Of a DNA stretch of 64,000 nucleotides, positions 8,541 to 17,646 are shown piece after piece. The first letter of the stretch is position 1. Each line of letters starts with the position of its first letter. The DNA is from Candidatus Woesearchaeota archaeon. GTDB taxonomy: Archaea > Nanobdellota > Nanobdellia > Woesearchaeales > ARS49. A program made the translations under genes and the position numbers. The notes below the pieces were generated by a model, which did not search any database, had not been told where the DNA came from, and saw nothing but the letters and a program-made list of their open reading frames with translations. The stretch spans positions 1-64,000 of the forward strand of contig QZIM01000012.1 of NCBI GenBank assembly GCA_003599055.1, read 5' to 3'.

Positions 8541-8852
8541 ATGGAAATGATTGGAAGATTGGCCTTTTTGGCAGGACTGGTAATTTCGGTTGCAGCAGGT
8601 TGGCTTGCACTCGGGACGACCGGAGCGCTTGTGCTTTTGGTCTTGGGTCTTGTTGTCGGGTTACTGAATGTGTCCGGCAAGGAGACCGGCCGCTTTTTGG
8701 TGGCGACAATCGTATTGATTGTGGCAGGCCTTGCGCTGCGTGAAGCGTTTGGTGAGACTGTTGCGCGCATTTTGACCGCGTACATCTCGTTCACGAGCGC
8801 GGCAGGCCTGGTTGTTGCAATCAAGGAAGTGTACAGCATCCAGCGTGATTGA
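8541..8852 (+). CDS. small membrane protein
   Basis: 103 aa with several hydrophobic segments; TATA-like ttttata upstream. Confidence 0.6.
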   Translation: MEMIGRLAFLAGLVISVAAGWLALGTTGALVLLVLGLVVGLLNVSGKETGRFLVATIVLIVAGLALREAFGETVARILTAYISFTSAAGLVVAIKEVYSIQRD

Positions 8853-8901
8853 ATTTTTCATTTTTTCTTTTTTTTTTGAATTTTTTTAAAAAAGAGCGCA
8901 A

Positions 8902-9435
8902 ATGATGAATCGTGTGTTTAAAATTGGTGACGTTTCAGGGGAGAATCGCATTTATCAGTGTTCTCGCTGCGGGAATTTGCACGCATTTTTGCAGGGGGAG
9001 GTTTTTTCCGCGTGCGCGGTGTGCGCGGGGAAAAAGCAGGAGTGGAAGCCAAAGAAAGAGCTGATTATCCGTACAAGGAACGTTGCTGCGGAAATTGAGC
9101 GAAGAAAGACTGCATTGGACAAGTTCTCCGACTGGCTGGTTTCCTCTTTTGGAACACCGTGGTTTTTGGTGTTTCATATTGTTTGGTTCGGGTTGTGGGT
9201 TATTGTGAATATGGGCTGGACGTCTTTTCCTGTCTTTGATGAGAATTGGGAACACTTGACGATGATTGTGTCGCTTGAGGCGATTTTTCTTGCAATTTTC
9301 ATCCTTATCAGCCAGAATCGTGCAGGTGAGACAAGTGAGCTTCGCTCCGAACTTGACTATCAGACTGATTTGAAAGCGGAAAAGAGGAGTGAGGAGATTT
9401 TGGCGCTTTTGCAGGCGCACGTGAAGCGGAAGTAA
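8902..9435 (+). CDS. DUF1003-family membrane protein with N-terminal zinc ribbon
   Basis: YQCSRCG…CAVC zinc ribbon; FGTPWFLVFHIVWFGLWVIVN…LEAIFLAIFILISQNR typical of DUF1003. Confidence 0.75.
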   Translation: MMNRVFKIGDVSGENRIYQCSRCGNLHAFLQGEVFSACAVCAGKKQEWKPKKELIIRTRNVAAEIERRKTALDKFSDWLVSSFGTPWFLVFHIVWFGLWVIVNMGWTSFPVFDENWEHLTMIVSLEAIFLAIFILISQNRAGETSELRSELDYQTDLKAEKRSEEILALLQAHVKRK

Positions 9436-9468
9436 GCTTTTTATAGGATGTTGTTCTTTTTGAGTGGT

Positions 9469-9840
9469 ATGAGATGGCTTGTGCTGTGTATGTTTCTTTT
9501 GGCTGCGTGTTCTGCGCAGGAGCAATTGCCGGTTGTTGCAACGGAAACGGTTGTTGTGGCAGGCGGCTGTGACGGTGCCCGCGGCCCGTCTGAATCGTGC
9601 GCAACCGATTGTGATTGCGCACGTCCCCTTTCTTGCCTGAACGGCGCCTGCAGGGCAACGAAGCTGCAGGAAGGCGATTTGTGTTCTGAAAATGCGCAAT
9701 GCGCGAGCAGGTATTGCACTGAGTCAGGCAGGTGCGGCGGTCCGGACGGCCCGAATTTGAGTTATTCGTGTGAAAAAGAGTGTAAGGACAGGTGGACGGG
9801 TGAGCCGCTTCCGTGCCATACGGTGTGCAGGGAAAGATAA
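9469..9840 (+). CDS. Cys-rich secreted lipoprotein
   Basis: MRWLVLCMFLLAACSA signal; multiple Cys pairs. Confidence 0.6.
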   Translation: MRWLVLCMFLLAACSAQEQLPVVATETVVVAGGCDGARGPSESCATDCDCARPLSCLNGACRATKLQEGDLCSENAQCASRYCTESGRCGGPDGPNLSYSCEKECKDRWTGEPLPCHTVCRER

Positions 9841-9846
9841 GCTGCG

Positions 9847-10032
9847 TTAAAGCCGCACAAGCGTGTCTTTTGTGAATCGAAAACTCGCAAGCCCCATCAT
9901 TCCGCCCGTTGTTTTGAATTCAACGTGGACTTTGTCGCCCTGTACGTTGACGTGGTTGAGATAAACGGTTTCTCCGTATTGTTTTTCAAGCGCTTTGATA
10001 ACACGTTTTTCAAGGTCTTTTGATTCGGTCAC
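9847..10032 (-). CDS. hypothetical protein (61 aa)
   Basis: Short ORF with regular amphipathic composition. Confidence 0.45.
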   Translation of the reverse strand: MTESKDLEKRVIKALEKQYGETVYLNHVNVQGDKVHVEFKTTGGMMGLASFRFTKDTLVRL

Positions 10033-10179
10033 AAGAAAGCAAGAACGGCAGAAGGATTTAAGCCTGTCGGGATGCCTGAACGGTAAGCTTTTTAAACACT
10101 CTGCGTTCTGTCGGGATTGCCCGCGTCACCTGTCCGTGCCGAGCGTGCGGTTGCGTGACGACTCCGGGCCATCATATTC

Positions 10180-10254
10180 GCCGATGTAGTATAGTCCGGT
10201 CAAGTATTCGGCCCTCTCGCGGCTGAGACCCGGGTTCAAATCCCGGCGTCGGCA
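10180..10254 (+). tRNA. tRNA-Glu (CTC)
   Basis: GCCGATG/CGTCGGC acceptor; anticodon arm CGGCC-CTCTCGC-GGCTG; T arm CCGGGTTCAAATCCCGG. Confidence 0.9.
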
Positions 10255-10347
10255 TACCTGCGGGAGCAGCGCTCCTGCGCCTTTTTCTTTTTCTGGATTT
10301 GAACCCTTGGGTTCATTTCAGACTGAGCGCAGCGAAGGATGAAAACT

Positions 10348-10385
10348 CGAAAACCGCAGGTTTTCGTGCAATCCCGGCGTCGGCA
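10348..10385 (+). repeat. hairpin (CGAAAACCgcaGGTTTTCG) joined to truncated 3'-end copy of tRNA-Glu
   Basis: TTTTCGTG-CAATCCCGGCGTCGGCA repeats the last 17 nt of the tRNA ~130 bp downstream. Confidence 0.75.
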
Positions 10386-10574
10386 TTTAACTTCAAGTGT
10401 AACGCCCGGCCCCGGCATTTATCTTTCTGTTCAATGCCTACTTTTGTAGCACTAAAAGTGCTACAGGGCAATGGTTTTGGGAGTACCATTCAGAGCCACA
10501 AACCCTAATTATTACTATCAAAAAGTGACTATAAGGCAGAAAACTTTAAAAACCACGAAACGCATATACAGCGG

Positions 10575-10814
10575 ATGGCAGAAACATACATCGATTCAAA
10601 CGGGTATCGAAGGTTTACCAACTCTGGCAAACTCGTTTCACGCTGGGCAGCGGCAAAGAAAATAGGTAGGCCGCTGCGCTCACAAGAAGTGGTCCATCAC
10701 GGATTCGGTGGGAAACTCGACAATAGGCCTGACAATCTATGGGTGTTCAAGAACAACCAAGAGCACCTCAGGAAAAAGCACCGAAGCTTATTTAGCCGGA
10801 TTTTCGGCAGGTGA
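10575..10814 (+). CDS. HNH endonuclease
   Basis: SQEVVHHGFGGKLDNRPDNLWVFKNNQEHLRKKH HNH-type signature. Confidence 0.75.
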   Translation: MAETYIDSNGYRRFTNSGKLVSRWAAAKKIGRPLRSQEVVHHGFGGKLDNRPDNLWVFKNNQEHLRKKHRSLFSRIFGR

Positions 10815-10823
10815 GAGAAATTT

Positions 10824-11342
10824 ATGCGAATCAGAAAATGCGTAGCTTGCAAGAAAGAATTGGACGAGCTTGAAGGATGCACGCTGCCTGTTGAAATGCC
10901 TGCCACCCCTTCATTCAACATGCCATCTGGCGGAGTGGAACTTTATTGTGAGTCCTGCTATGCTGACGTAATTGGTGAAACAGCTCTCAAAGAAGAGAGA
11001 ACTCGCGCTAAACTTAACCCCAAATCCATATCTCCGCTGGAAAAGTTAAGGAATCAAAACAAAGCTGCCAGTTATATCAGCCACGTAAGGACAGGAGATA
11101 ACGTTACGATCATAGGCTTCGTGGTTTCGACGATTTTTCACAAGGACTTCCCTGATCGGAAATTAAAAATGGCTTCTTGCGATGTGGAAGATGAAACCGC
11201 CAAGATAAAGCTGATTTTATGGAATGATATGGTGAACGCGGTGGAAACTGGCAAGTCATATCGCATAGAAGGTTTCGTACAAGAATACGATGGCAAAAAG
11301 CAAATAACTCGTGGTTATAAGGGAAAAATTCAAGAAATCTGA
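10824..11342 (+). CDS. zinc-ribbon + OB-fold nucleic-acid-binding protein
   Basis: CVACKKE…CESCYAD Cys pairs; C-terminal OB-like segment (VTIIGFVVST…LKMASCDVEDETAKIKLILWND…YRIEGFVQEYDGKKQIT). Confidence 0.65.
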   Translation: MRIRKCVACKKELDELEGCTLPVEMPATPSFNMPSGGVELYCESCYADVIGETALKEERTRAKLNPKSISPLEKLRNQNKAASYISHVRTGDNVTIIGFVVSTIFHKDFPDRKLKMASCDVEDETAKIKLILWNDMVNAVETGKSYRIEGFVQEYDGKKQITRGYKGKIQEI

Positions 11343-11392
11343 GTATAAACAAGCAAGCAAAATTTATCTACTCCAAAACCATAATTGTCCCC

Positions 11393-11506
11393 ATGAAAAA
11401 ATCACCTCAAAAGCGAGAACAAGTGATTTCCAAGATAGTTGAACTTCAAAAAGATCCTGAATTCATTGAGCAAATTAAGCGATTCATTCGTGCCACAACC
11501 CGGTGA
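11393..11506 (+). CDS. candidate 37-aa small protein
   Basis: ATG 11393 to TGA 11504-11506: MKKSPQKREQVISKIVELQKDPEFIEQIKRFIRATTR. Confidence 0.35.
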   Translation: MKKSPQKREQVISKIVELQKDPEFIEQIKRFIRATTR

Positions 11507-11532
11507 TTTCCGCAACATTTATATATTAACAC

Positions 11533-11544
11533 CGTATTAATACG
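11533..11544. promoter_or_regulatory. 12-bp palindrome CGTATTAATACG, candidate TA operator
   Basis: Perfect inverted repeat between a TATA-like TTTATATATTA and the antitoxin start. Confidence 0.5.
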
Positions 11545-11560
11545 CACTTAGGTGATATTA

Positions 11561-11806
11561 ATGGTCCAAGCACTCATCGACATTTCAGAGCATTCGAACA
11601 GGATATTGAATATTTTGAAAGCTAAGTATGATTTGAAAGATAAGTCTGCTGCGATTAACTTGATGGCGGAGCAGTATGAAGAAGAGCTTCTTGAGCCTGA
11701 ATTGCGGCCTGAATACATACAGAAAATAGAGCGGATCCGGAAGACTTCCGCGTCTCGGACCTTCAAGGATATAAAGGAGTTACGCAGACATTTAGAGAAT
11801 GCGTGA
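11561..11806 (+). CDS. antitoxin-like protein of a RelBE-type pair (DUF2683-like)
   Basis: Small helical ORF overlapping downstream RelE-like ORF by 8 nt. Confidence 0.6.
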   Translation: MVQALIDISEHSNRILNILKAKYDLKDKSAAINLMAEQYEEELLEPELRPEYIQKIERIRKTSASRTFKDIKELRRHLENA

Positions 11807-12068
11807 ATTTTCAGTAACTGACGACCTTCAGAAGATTCTCGTAAAAACCGAGAAGAAGGATAAGGTTCTTTATCTTTCGGTGATGAAGAAGATAGAGGAG
11901 ATAGTCTGCTGCGAGGATATTGACCACTACAAGAATCTTCGGGCGCCGATGCAGGAATTGAAACGCGTTCACGTTGGCTCTTTTGTGCTTGTCTTCGCCT
12001 ACGACAGACAGAAACACAAGGTCGAATTCATTGATTTTGACCACCACGACAAAATCTACGCGCACTGA
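11799..12068 (+). CDS. RelE/ParE-superfamily toxin-like protein
   Basis: NLRAPMQELKRVHVGSFVLVFAYDRQKHKVEFIDFDHHDKIYAH typical RelE C-terminus. Confidence 0.75.
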   Translation: MREFSVTDDLQKILVKTEKKDKVLYLSVMKKIEEIVCCEDIDHYKNLRAPMQELKRVHVGSFVLVFAYDRQKHKVEFIDFDHHDKIYAH

Positions 12069-12251
12069 TTTTGTACCCACATTGTCGCTACACGGTACTC
12101 GACAAAAATTTTATAGTTTCGTCATTTCATGACTTTTAAAATTTTGTGCTGGCAGAAAATGCCTGTAGGCACTGAACAGAGCTTTATATGCCAAAGTTGA
12201 GCATTCACCCGCGGGTGGACCGCCCGGCCCCGGCATCTTCTTTCAAAGAAA

Positions 12252-12719
12252 TCAAACTCCTTCTTCACACACCAAATCAAGCCATACTTCGCGTTGTTCA
12301 AATTCGCCAAATAACTCTTTCAGGTTGACCGTCGTGCAGTACAGCAATTTTGCTTTTTGCGGTTCGGTTTCGTCGTAGATTCCCCAGTGGAGTTCAAGGT
12401 CTTTGTCCCAGAGGTTCAGCGTGGTGTATTGGGTAAAGAGCGTAATCGAGTATTTTATCGGAAGCGTCCCGCCGCTGCCTACAATCTTCCCGTCATAAAG
12501 TGCGACTATGCGGTACGTCGGATGTTTGACGCCGAGTACGCGGTCGTCTTCGCGGTAGAGCGGGCTTCCGTCGGGTGCGCGAATGTCTCCCTGAAGATGT
12601 ATTGGCGGCTGGAAGGTGTCTGATGTTGGGCCGACGGAATAGATGAATGCGGGAGTGACGAGAGAGGCAAGTGCTGCAATGGAAACAATACTGACAACAA
12701 AAAGCACCGTCTTTTCCAT
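12252..12719 (-). CDS. membrane-anchored hypothetical protein
   Basis: MEKTVLFVVSIVSIAALASLV N-terminal anchor; start trimmed. Confidence 0.5.
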   Translation of the reverse strand: MEKTVLFVVSIVSIAALASLVTPAFIYSVGPTSDTFQPPIHLQGDIRAPDGSPLYREDDRVLGVKHPTYRIVALYDGKIVGSGGTLPIKYSITLFTQYTTLNLWDKDLELHWGIYDETEPQKAKLLYCTTVNLKELFGEFEQREVWLDLVCEEGV

Positions 12720-12790
12720 AGAGTGCGCGTGATTCTTGGCTGTTTTAATGCTTTCCAAAGAACTGCAGCAGGCGATGCTTTTTTGTGCAG

Positions 12791-13171
12791 TTATCTCACG
12801 TGCAACATACAAGCGTTCTCGATGCCTTCGTATTTTTGCCGCGTGTAGTCTCCGACTGCGGAAAGGATTGGTTGCGGGAGGGTAAAAAGTGCTTCTGCCC
12901 CGCCGAGTGCTTCAAACAGGGATGCATATGCCCTGTCTCTTTGGAGGCGCATTTTGACGAGCGGGTTCACGACTGCGTAGCCGTCTTTTGTTTCGCGTGC
13001 GGTTGTAAGGGCTGTTTCGCCCATTTCGTGGAGTTTGGCAAGTTCGGAAACGAACTTGTCAAGTCCGTTTCCTAATGTTTCTGCGGCGGTTGTTCTTCCG
13101 ATTCCGCGTGAGCCAAGGTATGCAAGGAAGCGTTCGCGTTCTGCGTTGATGTGTTGTTGGTTGGGTTCCAT
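12791..13171 (-). CDS. hypothetical protein
   Basis: 126-aa ORF, no overlapping alternative. Confidence 0.5.
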   Translation of the reverse strand: MEPNQQHINAERERFLAYLGSRGIGRTTAAETLGNGLDKFVSELAKLHEMGETALTTARETKDGYAVVNPLVKMRLQRDRAYASLFEALGGAEALFTLPQPILSAVGDYTRQKYEGIENACMLHVR

Positions 13172-13218
13172 ATTGTGCGCGGAGCAGGGGTAATTTAAAA
13201 AGCTGACGGGGCATACCG

Positions 13219-14304
13219 GTGAATACGATGAAGCACATTCTTGTTTTTGGCGATATTGAGATGGGTGCGGGTACGGTAACGGATGACTTCATTAGTGATA
13301 CGGCCTTTTGCAGGGTCATCGATTCTTGGGCGAGGAGAAAAGGCGCGGTTGATTTGGTGCTGAATGGGGATACGTTCGATTTTTTGAAGGTAAATGACGG
13401 GGAGTATTCAAGCCGTATTACGGAGAAGATATCGCTAAGGCGTCTTGGGATGATTGAGCGGGCGCACGCATCTGTTTTTGAGAGCTTGAAGCGTTTTGCG
13501 GAAAAGAGAGGGAAGCGAATCGTGTTTATTATCGGCAATCACGACCAGGACTTGTTGTTTCCGAAAGTTCAAAGGCGGCTCAGGAGCAGGCTTGGCAGGG
13601 TGGTTTTTGCGGAGATGTATAAGTTGGGAGGGGTGCGTATCGAGCACGGCCATCATCACGATTTTTTGAATCGTTGGGAGCGGCCGTTCCGAATGCACGC
13701 AGGTGAGCGCGTGCTTAATGTTCCGTTTGGGAGCGCGGGAGTTCTTACGTCATATGTGAGGCTCAAGGAAGAGCATCCGTTTCTTGAGCGGATTCACACG
13801 CATCACGCGCTTTTTCAGTGGTATCCGAAGATGGTGCGCAAGCTGCAGATGAAGGGTTTTTGGCACGTCTCGCAGGTTTTGCGGGCAAAACTGTTTGATT
13901 CCACTCATCCGATTACGCATTTGCCGCGGGGTATTTTTAAGGAGTTGTACAAGCGTTGGCAGGAGAGTGATTGGAATGTTCCTGATATTTCAAGGTATGT
14001 GCGTTCCGCGGAATCTGCGCGAATTTATGTGCTCGGCCACCGGCACAAGTTCCGTGTTCGGGAGGGAAAAACAACCGTCATCTTGCCGGATACGTGGCGG
14101 GACGAGTACGTGTTGGATGGGCGAACGGGCAGGCTGTATCCGAAGGCGAAAAGGTATGTGCACATCATTGTCAAGGGACGGAAGCATTTTTGGAAGGTGG
14201 TGACCGTTCCGGTAAAAAGGAGCGTGTGGAGTTTTAAGGACGTGTTAAAGGATGAGCAAAAGTATCTTGGGCTTGCGGCAAAGGAGGAAAAAAGAGCGGG
14301 CTAA
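13219..14304 (+). CDS. metallophosphoesterase
   Basis: LVLNGDTFD, FIIGNHDQDLL, HGHHHDF, VLGHRHKF motifs. Confidence 0.85.
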   Translation: MNTMKHILVFGDIEMGAGTVTDDFISDTAFCRVIDSWARRKGAVDLVLNGDTFDFLKVNDGEYSSRITEKISLRRLGMIERAHASVFESLKRFAEKRGKRIVFIIGNHDQDLLFPKVQRRLRSRLGRVVFAEMYKLGGVRIEHGHHHDFLNRWERPFRMHAGERVLNVPFGSAGVLTSYVRLKEEHPFLERIHTHHALFQWYPKMVRKLQMKGFWHVSQVLRAKLFDSTHPITHLPRGIFKELYKRWQESDWNVPDISRYVRSAESARIYVLGHRHKFRVREGKTTVILPDTWRDEYVLDGRTGRLYPKAKRYVHIIVKGRKHFWKVVTVPVKRSVWSFKDVLKDEQKYLGLAAKEEKRAG

Positions 14305-15692
14305 TGCGAGTGTCTGAAGAATCGTTTTTGCGGTCGATGGGAGGGTTTTCCGTGTCCGGTGCGCGATTGTCCTGGTCTTGCGTGGCTTGGCCGCTCGGCG
14401 CCTTCAAATCTTCCGAAGGAGTCTGATTTTTGGCCGCTGAATTTTCCGCGGTTCTCAAACCTTCCGCCTTGTCCTTCGCGCGGTGCGCCCCCGAACCTGC
14501 GGGGACCTTTGCGGAAGTATGCGCCTTTTCTGAAGCGGTGTTCTTCTCGTTCGGGAACTTTTGGCGAGGCAACGCGTTCAAATTCAGGCAGGTTGGACTG
14601 GGGGATTGTTCGGTTTATGCTGCGCTGGATGCTGTTAAAATCGTGCTTGTCCTGAGGGGTTACAAAGATGACTGCCTTGCCTTCTGCGCCCGCGCGTGCG
14701 GTTCTTCCGATGCGGTGGACGTAATCGTCGGGTGTTTGCGGCAGGTCGTAGTTGTACACGTGCGAGATGTTGTCAATGTGGATTCCGCGCGAGGCAACGT
14801 CGGTTGCGACAAGGACGCCGACGCCGCGCTTGTGCAATTGTGCGATGACGTGCAGCCGTTTGCTTTGGGTGAGCCCTCCGTGGATGGGGGTGCTGTCGAT
14901 GTTTTGCAGGCGGAGCTGTTTTGCGATTTTGTCGCAGCCGCGCCGTGTTGCGCAAAAGACGATGGATATTGCGTTTTTGTCCTGCTTGAGAAGGTGGGCA
15001 AGGAGGGAGAATTTGTCCTGCGGGGAGACAAAGAGCGCTTCTTCGGTAAGGAGGCTGGTGTCCACGTGCACTTTGGTTTGGATGGCAACGGGCGAGTTCA
15101 TATATTTGTTGACAAGGGAGCGAAGTTTCGGGGAGAGCGTTGCGCTAAAGAGGAGTGTTTGCCGCTCTTTTGAGGTGAGCGAGATGATTTTTTCGACGTC
15201 GCGGATAAAGCCCATATCGAGCATGCGGTCTGCTTCGTCAAGGACGAGGTGCTGGACGGTGTGGAGTTTCATTCCGCGGGTGACCAAGTCAAGAAGCCTG
15301 CCGGGTGTTGCAACGACGATGTCTGCGGAGCGTACTGCCTGAAGTTGTGCGCCGATGCCGACGCCGCCAAAGACGGCAGTGATGCGTAAGGGCAGGTTGC
15401 GGGCAAATCCGCGGAGTGCATCGCTTACTTGGACGCACAGTTCGCGAGTGGGTGTTAAGATGAGTGCGTGGATTCCTTTGCCGTGCGGAACGCGGCTCAC
15501 GAGCGGAAGGCCGAATGCTGCTGTTTTTCCCGAGCCGGTTTGGGAGTGTGCAATGATGTCCTGGCCGCCAAGGATGAGAGGGATTGCTTTTTGCTGGATT
15601 GCAGTGGGTTCAGTGTAGCCAAGTGCGGATGCTGCCTTGACAACTGGTTCGGGAAGGTTCAGTTCGGAAAAGTTCATTGTTTCACTCGTCAT
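14301..15692 (-). CDS. DEAD-box RNA helicase
   Basis: AHSQTGSGKTAAFGLPL, PTREL, VLDEADRML, SAT, HRIGRTARAG motifs; Arg/Gly-rich tail. Confidence 0.96.
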   Translation of the reverse strand: MTSETMNFSELNLPEPVVKAASALGYTEPTAIQQKAIPLILGGQDIIAHSQTGSGKTAAFGLPLVSRVPHGKGIHALILTPTRELCVQVSDALRGFARNLPLRITAVFGGVGIGAQLQAVRSADIVVATPGRLLDLVTRGMKLHTVQHLVLDEADRMLDMGFIRDVEKIISLTSKERQTLLFSATLSPKLRSLVNKYMNSPVAIQTKVHVDTSLLTEEALFVSPQDKFSLLAHLLKQDKNAISIVFCATRRGCDKIAKQLRLQNIDSTPIHGGLTQSKRLHVIAQLHKRGVGVLVATDVASRGIHIDNISHVYNYDLPQTPDDYVHRIGRTARAGAEGKAVIFVTPQDKHDFNSIQRSINRTIPQSNLPEFERVASPKVPEREEHRFRKGAYFRKGPRRFGGAPREGQGGRFENRGKFSGQKSDSFGRFEGAERPSHARPGQSRTGHGKPSHRPQKRFFRHSH

Positions 15693-15785
15693 CTATTCTC
15701 TAAAATATGTTTCAAGGAATAGTAATTTGAATGCGCAGATTGCCCTTTATAAAGGTTTGCTTTTTGGGGCCGCAGGAGAACAGAA

Positions 15786-15968
15786 TCAGCCGTGTTTGTA
15801 GAGTTGGTAGATGGCAAGTGCGGCAAGGGCAAGTCCTGCAAGAAGGGAGAGCGCAAGGCCTGCGTCCGATGAGAGGAACTTGTCAAGGAACAGCCACGTG
15901 CTGCGAAAGATGAGAACTGAGGACAGGATAAGGAGAAGTTCCCAAAAGACGTGGTATTTTTGCGTCAT
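15786..15968 (-). CDS. small membrane protein
   Basis: 60 aa, two hydrophobic segments. Confidence 0.45.
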   Translation of the reverse strand: MTQKYHVFWELLLILSSVLIFRSTWLFLDKFLSSDAGLALSLLAGLALAALAIYQLYKHG

Positions 15969-16085
15969 GGGGGTTTTCTCTTGCGGGTGTTTCGCGCCCG
16001 GCGCAGCGTTCCGTTAAGGACCATGCCGAATGGAGCGTGCCGGCATTAATAATCATTACGTTTTAAAAAAACAAATAAAAAACAG

Positions 16086-16361
16086 CTAGTACACGCTGTT
16101 CCAGATTCGGGCAAATACCTGTCCAAGAAGGTATCCGAACGCAAAGGTCACTGCAAGCAACAGGAGTGCGCTCAGCGGGTGAAAGGGCAGAATCTGAAAA
16201 CCCATTGCAATATGGTGCAGTCCGAGCACCCAGGTTAAGAATTTTTGTACTCCCTGCGGGGCAATAAGCACAAAGAGCAGCCAAGCTGCGTGAATGAGTG
16301 CAAGAACGAAGCCAAACGCAAGGCCGGTTTTATGTGCGTCAAGTTTTTTCATCATATCACC
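16086..16361 (-). CDS. small membrane protein
   Basis: Three hydrophobic segments; likely start MMKKLDAHKTGLAFG. Confidence 0.55.
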   Translation of the reverse strand, partial: GDMMKKLDAHKTGLAFGFVLALIHAAWLLFVLIAPQGVQKFLTWVLGLHHIAMGFQILPFHPLSALLLLAVTFAFGYLLGQVFARIWNSVY

Positions 16362-16402
16362 TCTTGTCACCGCTGATATCTTTTGCAGTTATAAGTGTTA
16401 TG

Positions 16403-17572
16403 TCAGTGCGCGGCTTTTCGGTCCGTCCCAAAGACTTGCTGTACGGCAAAGCTCAGGAGTGTGCTAAGGAGGCCGTACACAAGAAGTGATTCGTAGAGAA
16501 TCGGCTCAACCGAAAAGACGCTGTGCAGGATTTCCGCGATGACGAACGAAAAAAAGAGCGTTGGCAGAACGGATACCACAATGGTAAATGACTTGCGTGC
16601 GGGCTCGTTGAACCTGCGGTGGCGGTGGAAATACATGCTCGCGGCGCGAACCAGTAAGATTGCAATGCCAAGGAGCGAGCTGAATGCGATTGCGCGAAAC
16701 GGCAGGTTTGCGTCCGCAATCTGAAGGCCGATGGAAAAGAAGTAAAACGGTGCAAAGAGGATGGCAAAGAAGCTGAAGCCCTCGATGATTTGCTGTCCTG
16801 TTTCTACCGTCACGTGCTTGTAGTCCGGGCTTTTAACGATGTGGCGGACGAACCTGCGCGAGACAACGCCTGCAAGGAATGCGCCGACCAAAAAGTGAAT
16901 ACCGAGGAGTTCCGTGATGAATGCGCTGACAACGGCGACAACAAAGATGAAGCTGAACTCGTTGCCGACGATTGTGCTGAAGATGCGGTGGTACAGTTGG
17001 TGCAGGACGTGCGGCAGGACGGTAATTAATAGGCCGACGACCGCAAGCGAAACAGCCAATTCTGTCAGCTTATTGATTTTAAGGAAAATAAGGAGCAGGA
17101 AGATGGCCATAATCTCGCCGGCGATGGCTTTGCCCGCTATCCAGTTTTTGACGGCGCCGCTCTGTCCGCGAATGCCTGAGAAGATGTAGCTTGCGGATGG
17201 CGCGGTGAAGCCTAATGCCGCGATGAAGGATACAACGATTCCGGTTTGGTAAAAATAGCCGACTGCGGCGGCGATGATGCAGAGGACGAGAATGTGGCGG
17301 GCAAAGTTTTCGATAAAGAAGCGCCGGTTTCGCGCAATGAATTTTCCGTCAATTTCCATGCCGGAATGGACGAATAGCGTGATGATTCCGATGGTCCCGA
17401 TGATGCTCAGCGTATCGTCCCAGCGAAAGACATCCGGAAGGAAGATTCCAAGGAGGATGCCGAGCAGGATTTCTGTGATGGGAAAGGGAATGCGGTAGAG
17501 CCGGTACACTATTTTGGGGATGAAAAAGAGAATGATGAGTGTGAGGAGAAAGGTAAGAAGGACGTTTTCCAT
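16403..17572 (-). CDS. Kef-type cation:proton antiporter
   Basis: Multi-TM CPA2-like sequence (LGFTAPSASYIFSGI, LGIHFLVGAFLAGVVSRR). Confidence 0.85.
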   Translation of the reverse strand: MENVLLTFLLTLIILFFIPKIVYRLYRIPFPITEILLGILLGIFLPDVFRWDDTLSIIGTIGIITLFVHSGMEIDGKFIARNRRFFIENFARHILVLCIIAAAVGYFYQTGIVVSFIAALGFTAPSASYIFSGIRGQSGAVKNWIAGKAIAGEIMAIFLLLIFLKINKLTELAVSLAVVGLLITVLPHVLHQLYHRIFSTIVGNEFSFIFVVAVVSAFITELLGIHFLVGAFLAGVVSRRFVRHIVKSPDYKHVTVETGQQIIEGFSFFAILFAPFYFFSIGLQIADANLPFRAIAFSSLLGIAILLVRAASMYFHRHRRFNEPARKSFTIVVSVLPTLFFSFVIAEILHSVFSVEPILYESLLVYGLLSTLLSFAVQQVFGTDRKAAH

Positions 17573-17646
17573 AAGCGGCGAAAGTGACGCGGTTATTAAA
17601 GCATTTGGTGCGAAACTCTTTTAAGTTGTCTGGATTTGGAAAAAGT

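Larger units (their letters stand above)
10403..12236. mobile_element. putative small genomic island downstream of tRNA-Glu, bounded by 16-bp direct repeats CGCCCGGCCCCGGCAT
   Basis: Identical 16-mers at 10403-10418 and 12221-12236; interior AT-richer and carries HNH, OB-fold and TA-type genes. Confidence 0.55.

Noticed and set aside
10236-10508. ORFs 10236-10418 and 10299-10508
   Set aside because: Overlap the tRNA-Glu 3' end and hairpin/duplicate region; composition not protein-like.
14359-15722. Long plus-strand ORFs (14430-15173, 14752-15342, 15468-15722) opposite the DEAD-box helicase
   Set aside because: Shadow ORFs antisense to a strongly conserved gene, with no recognisable motifs.
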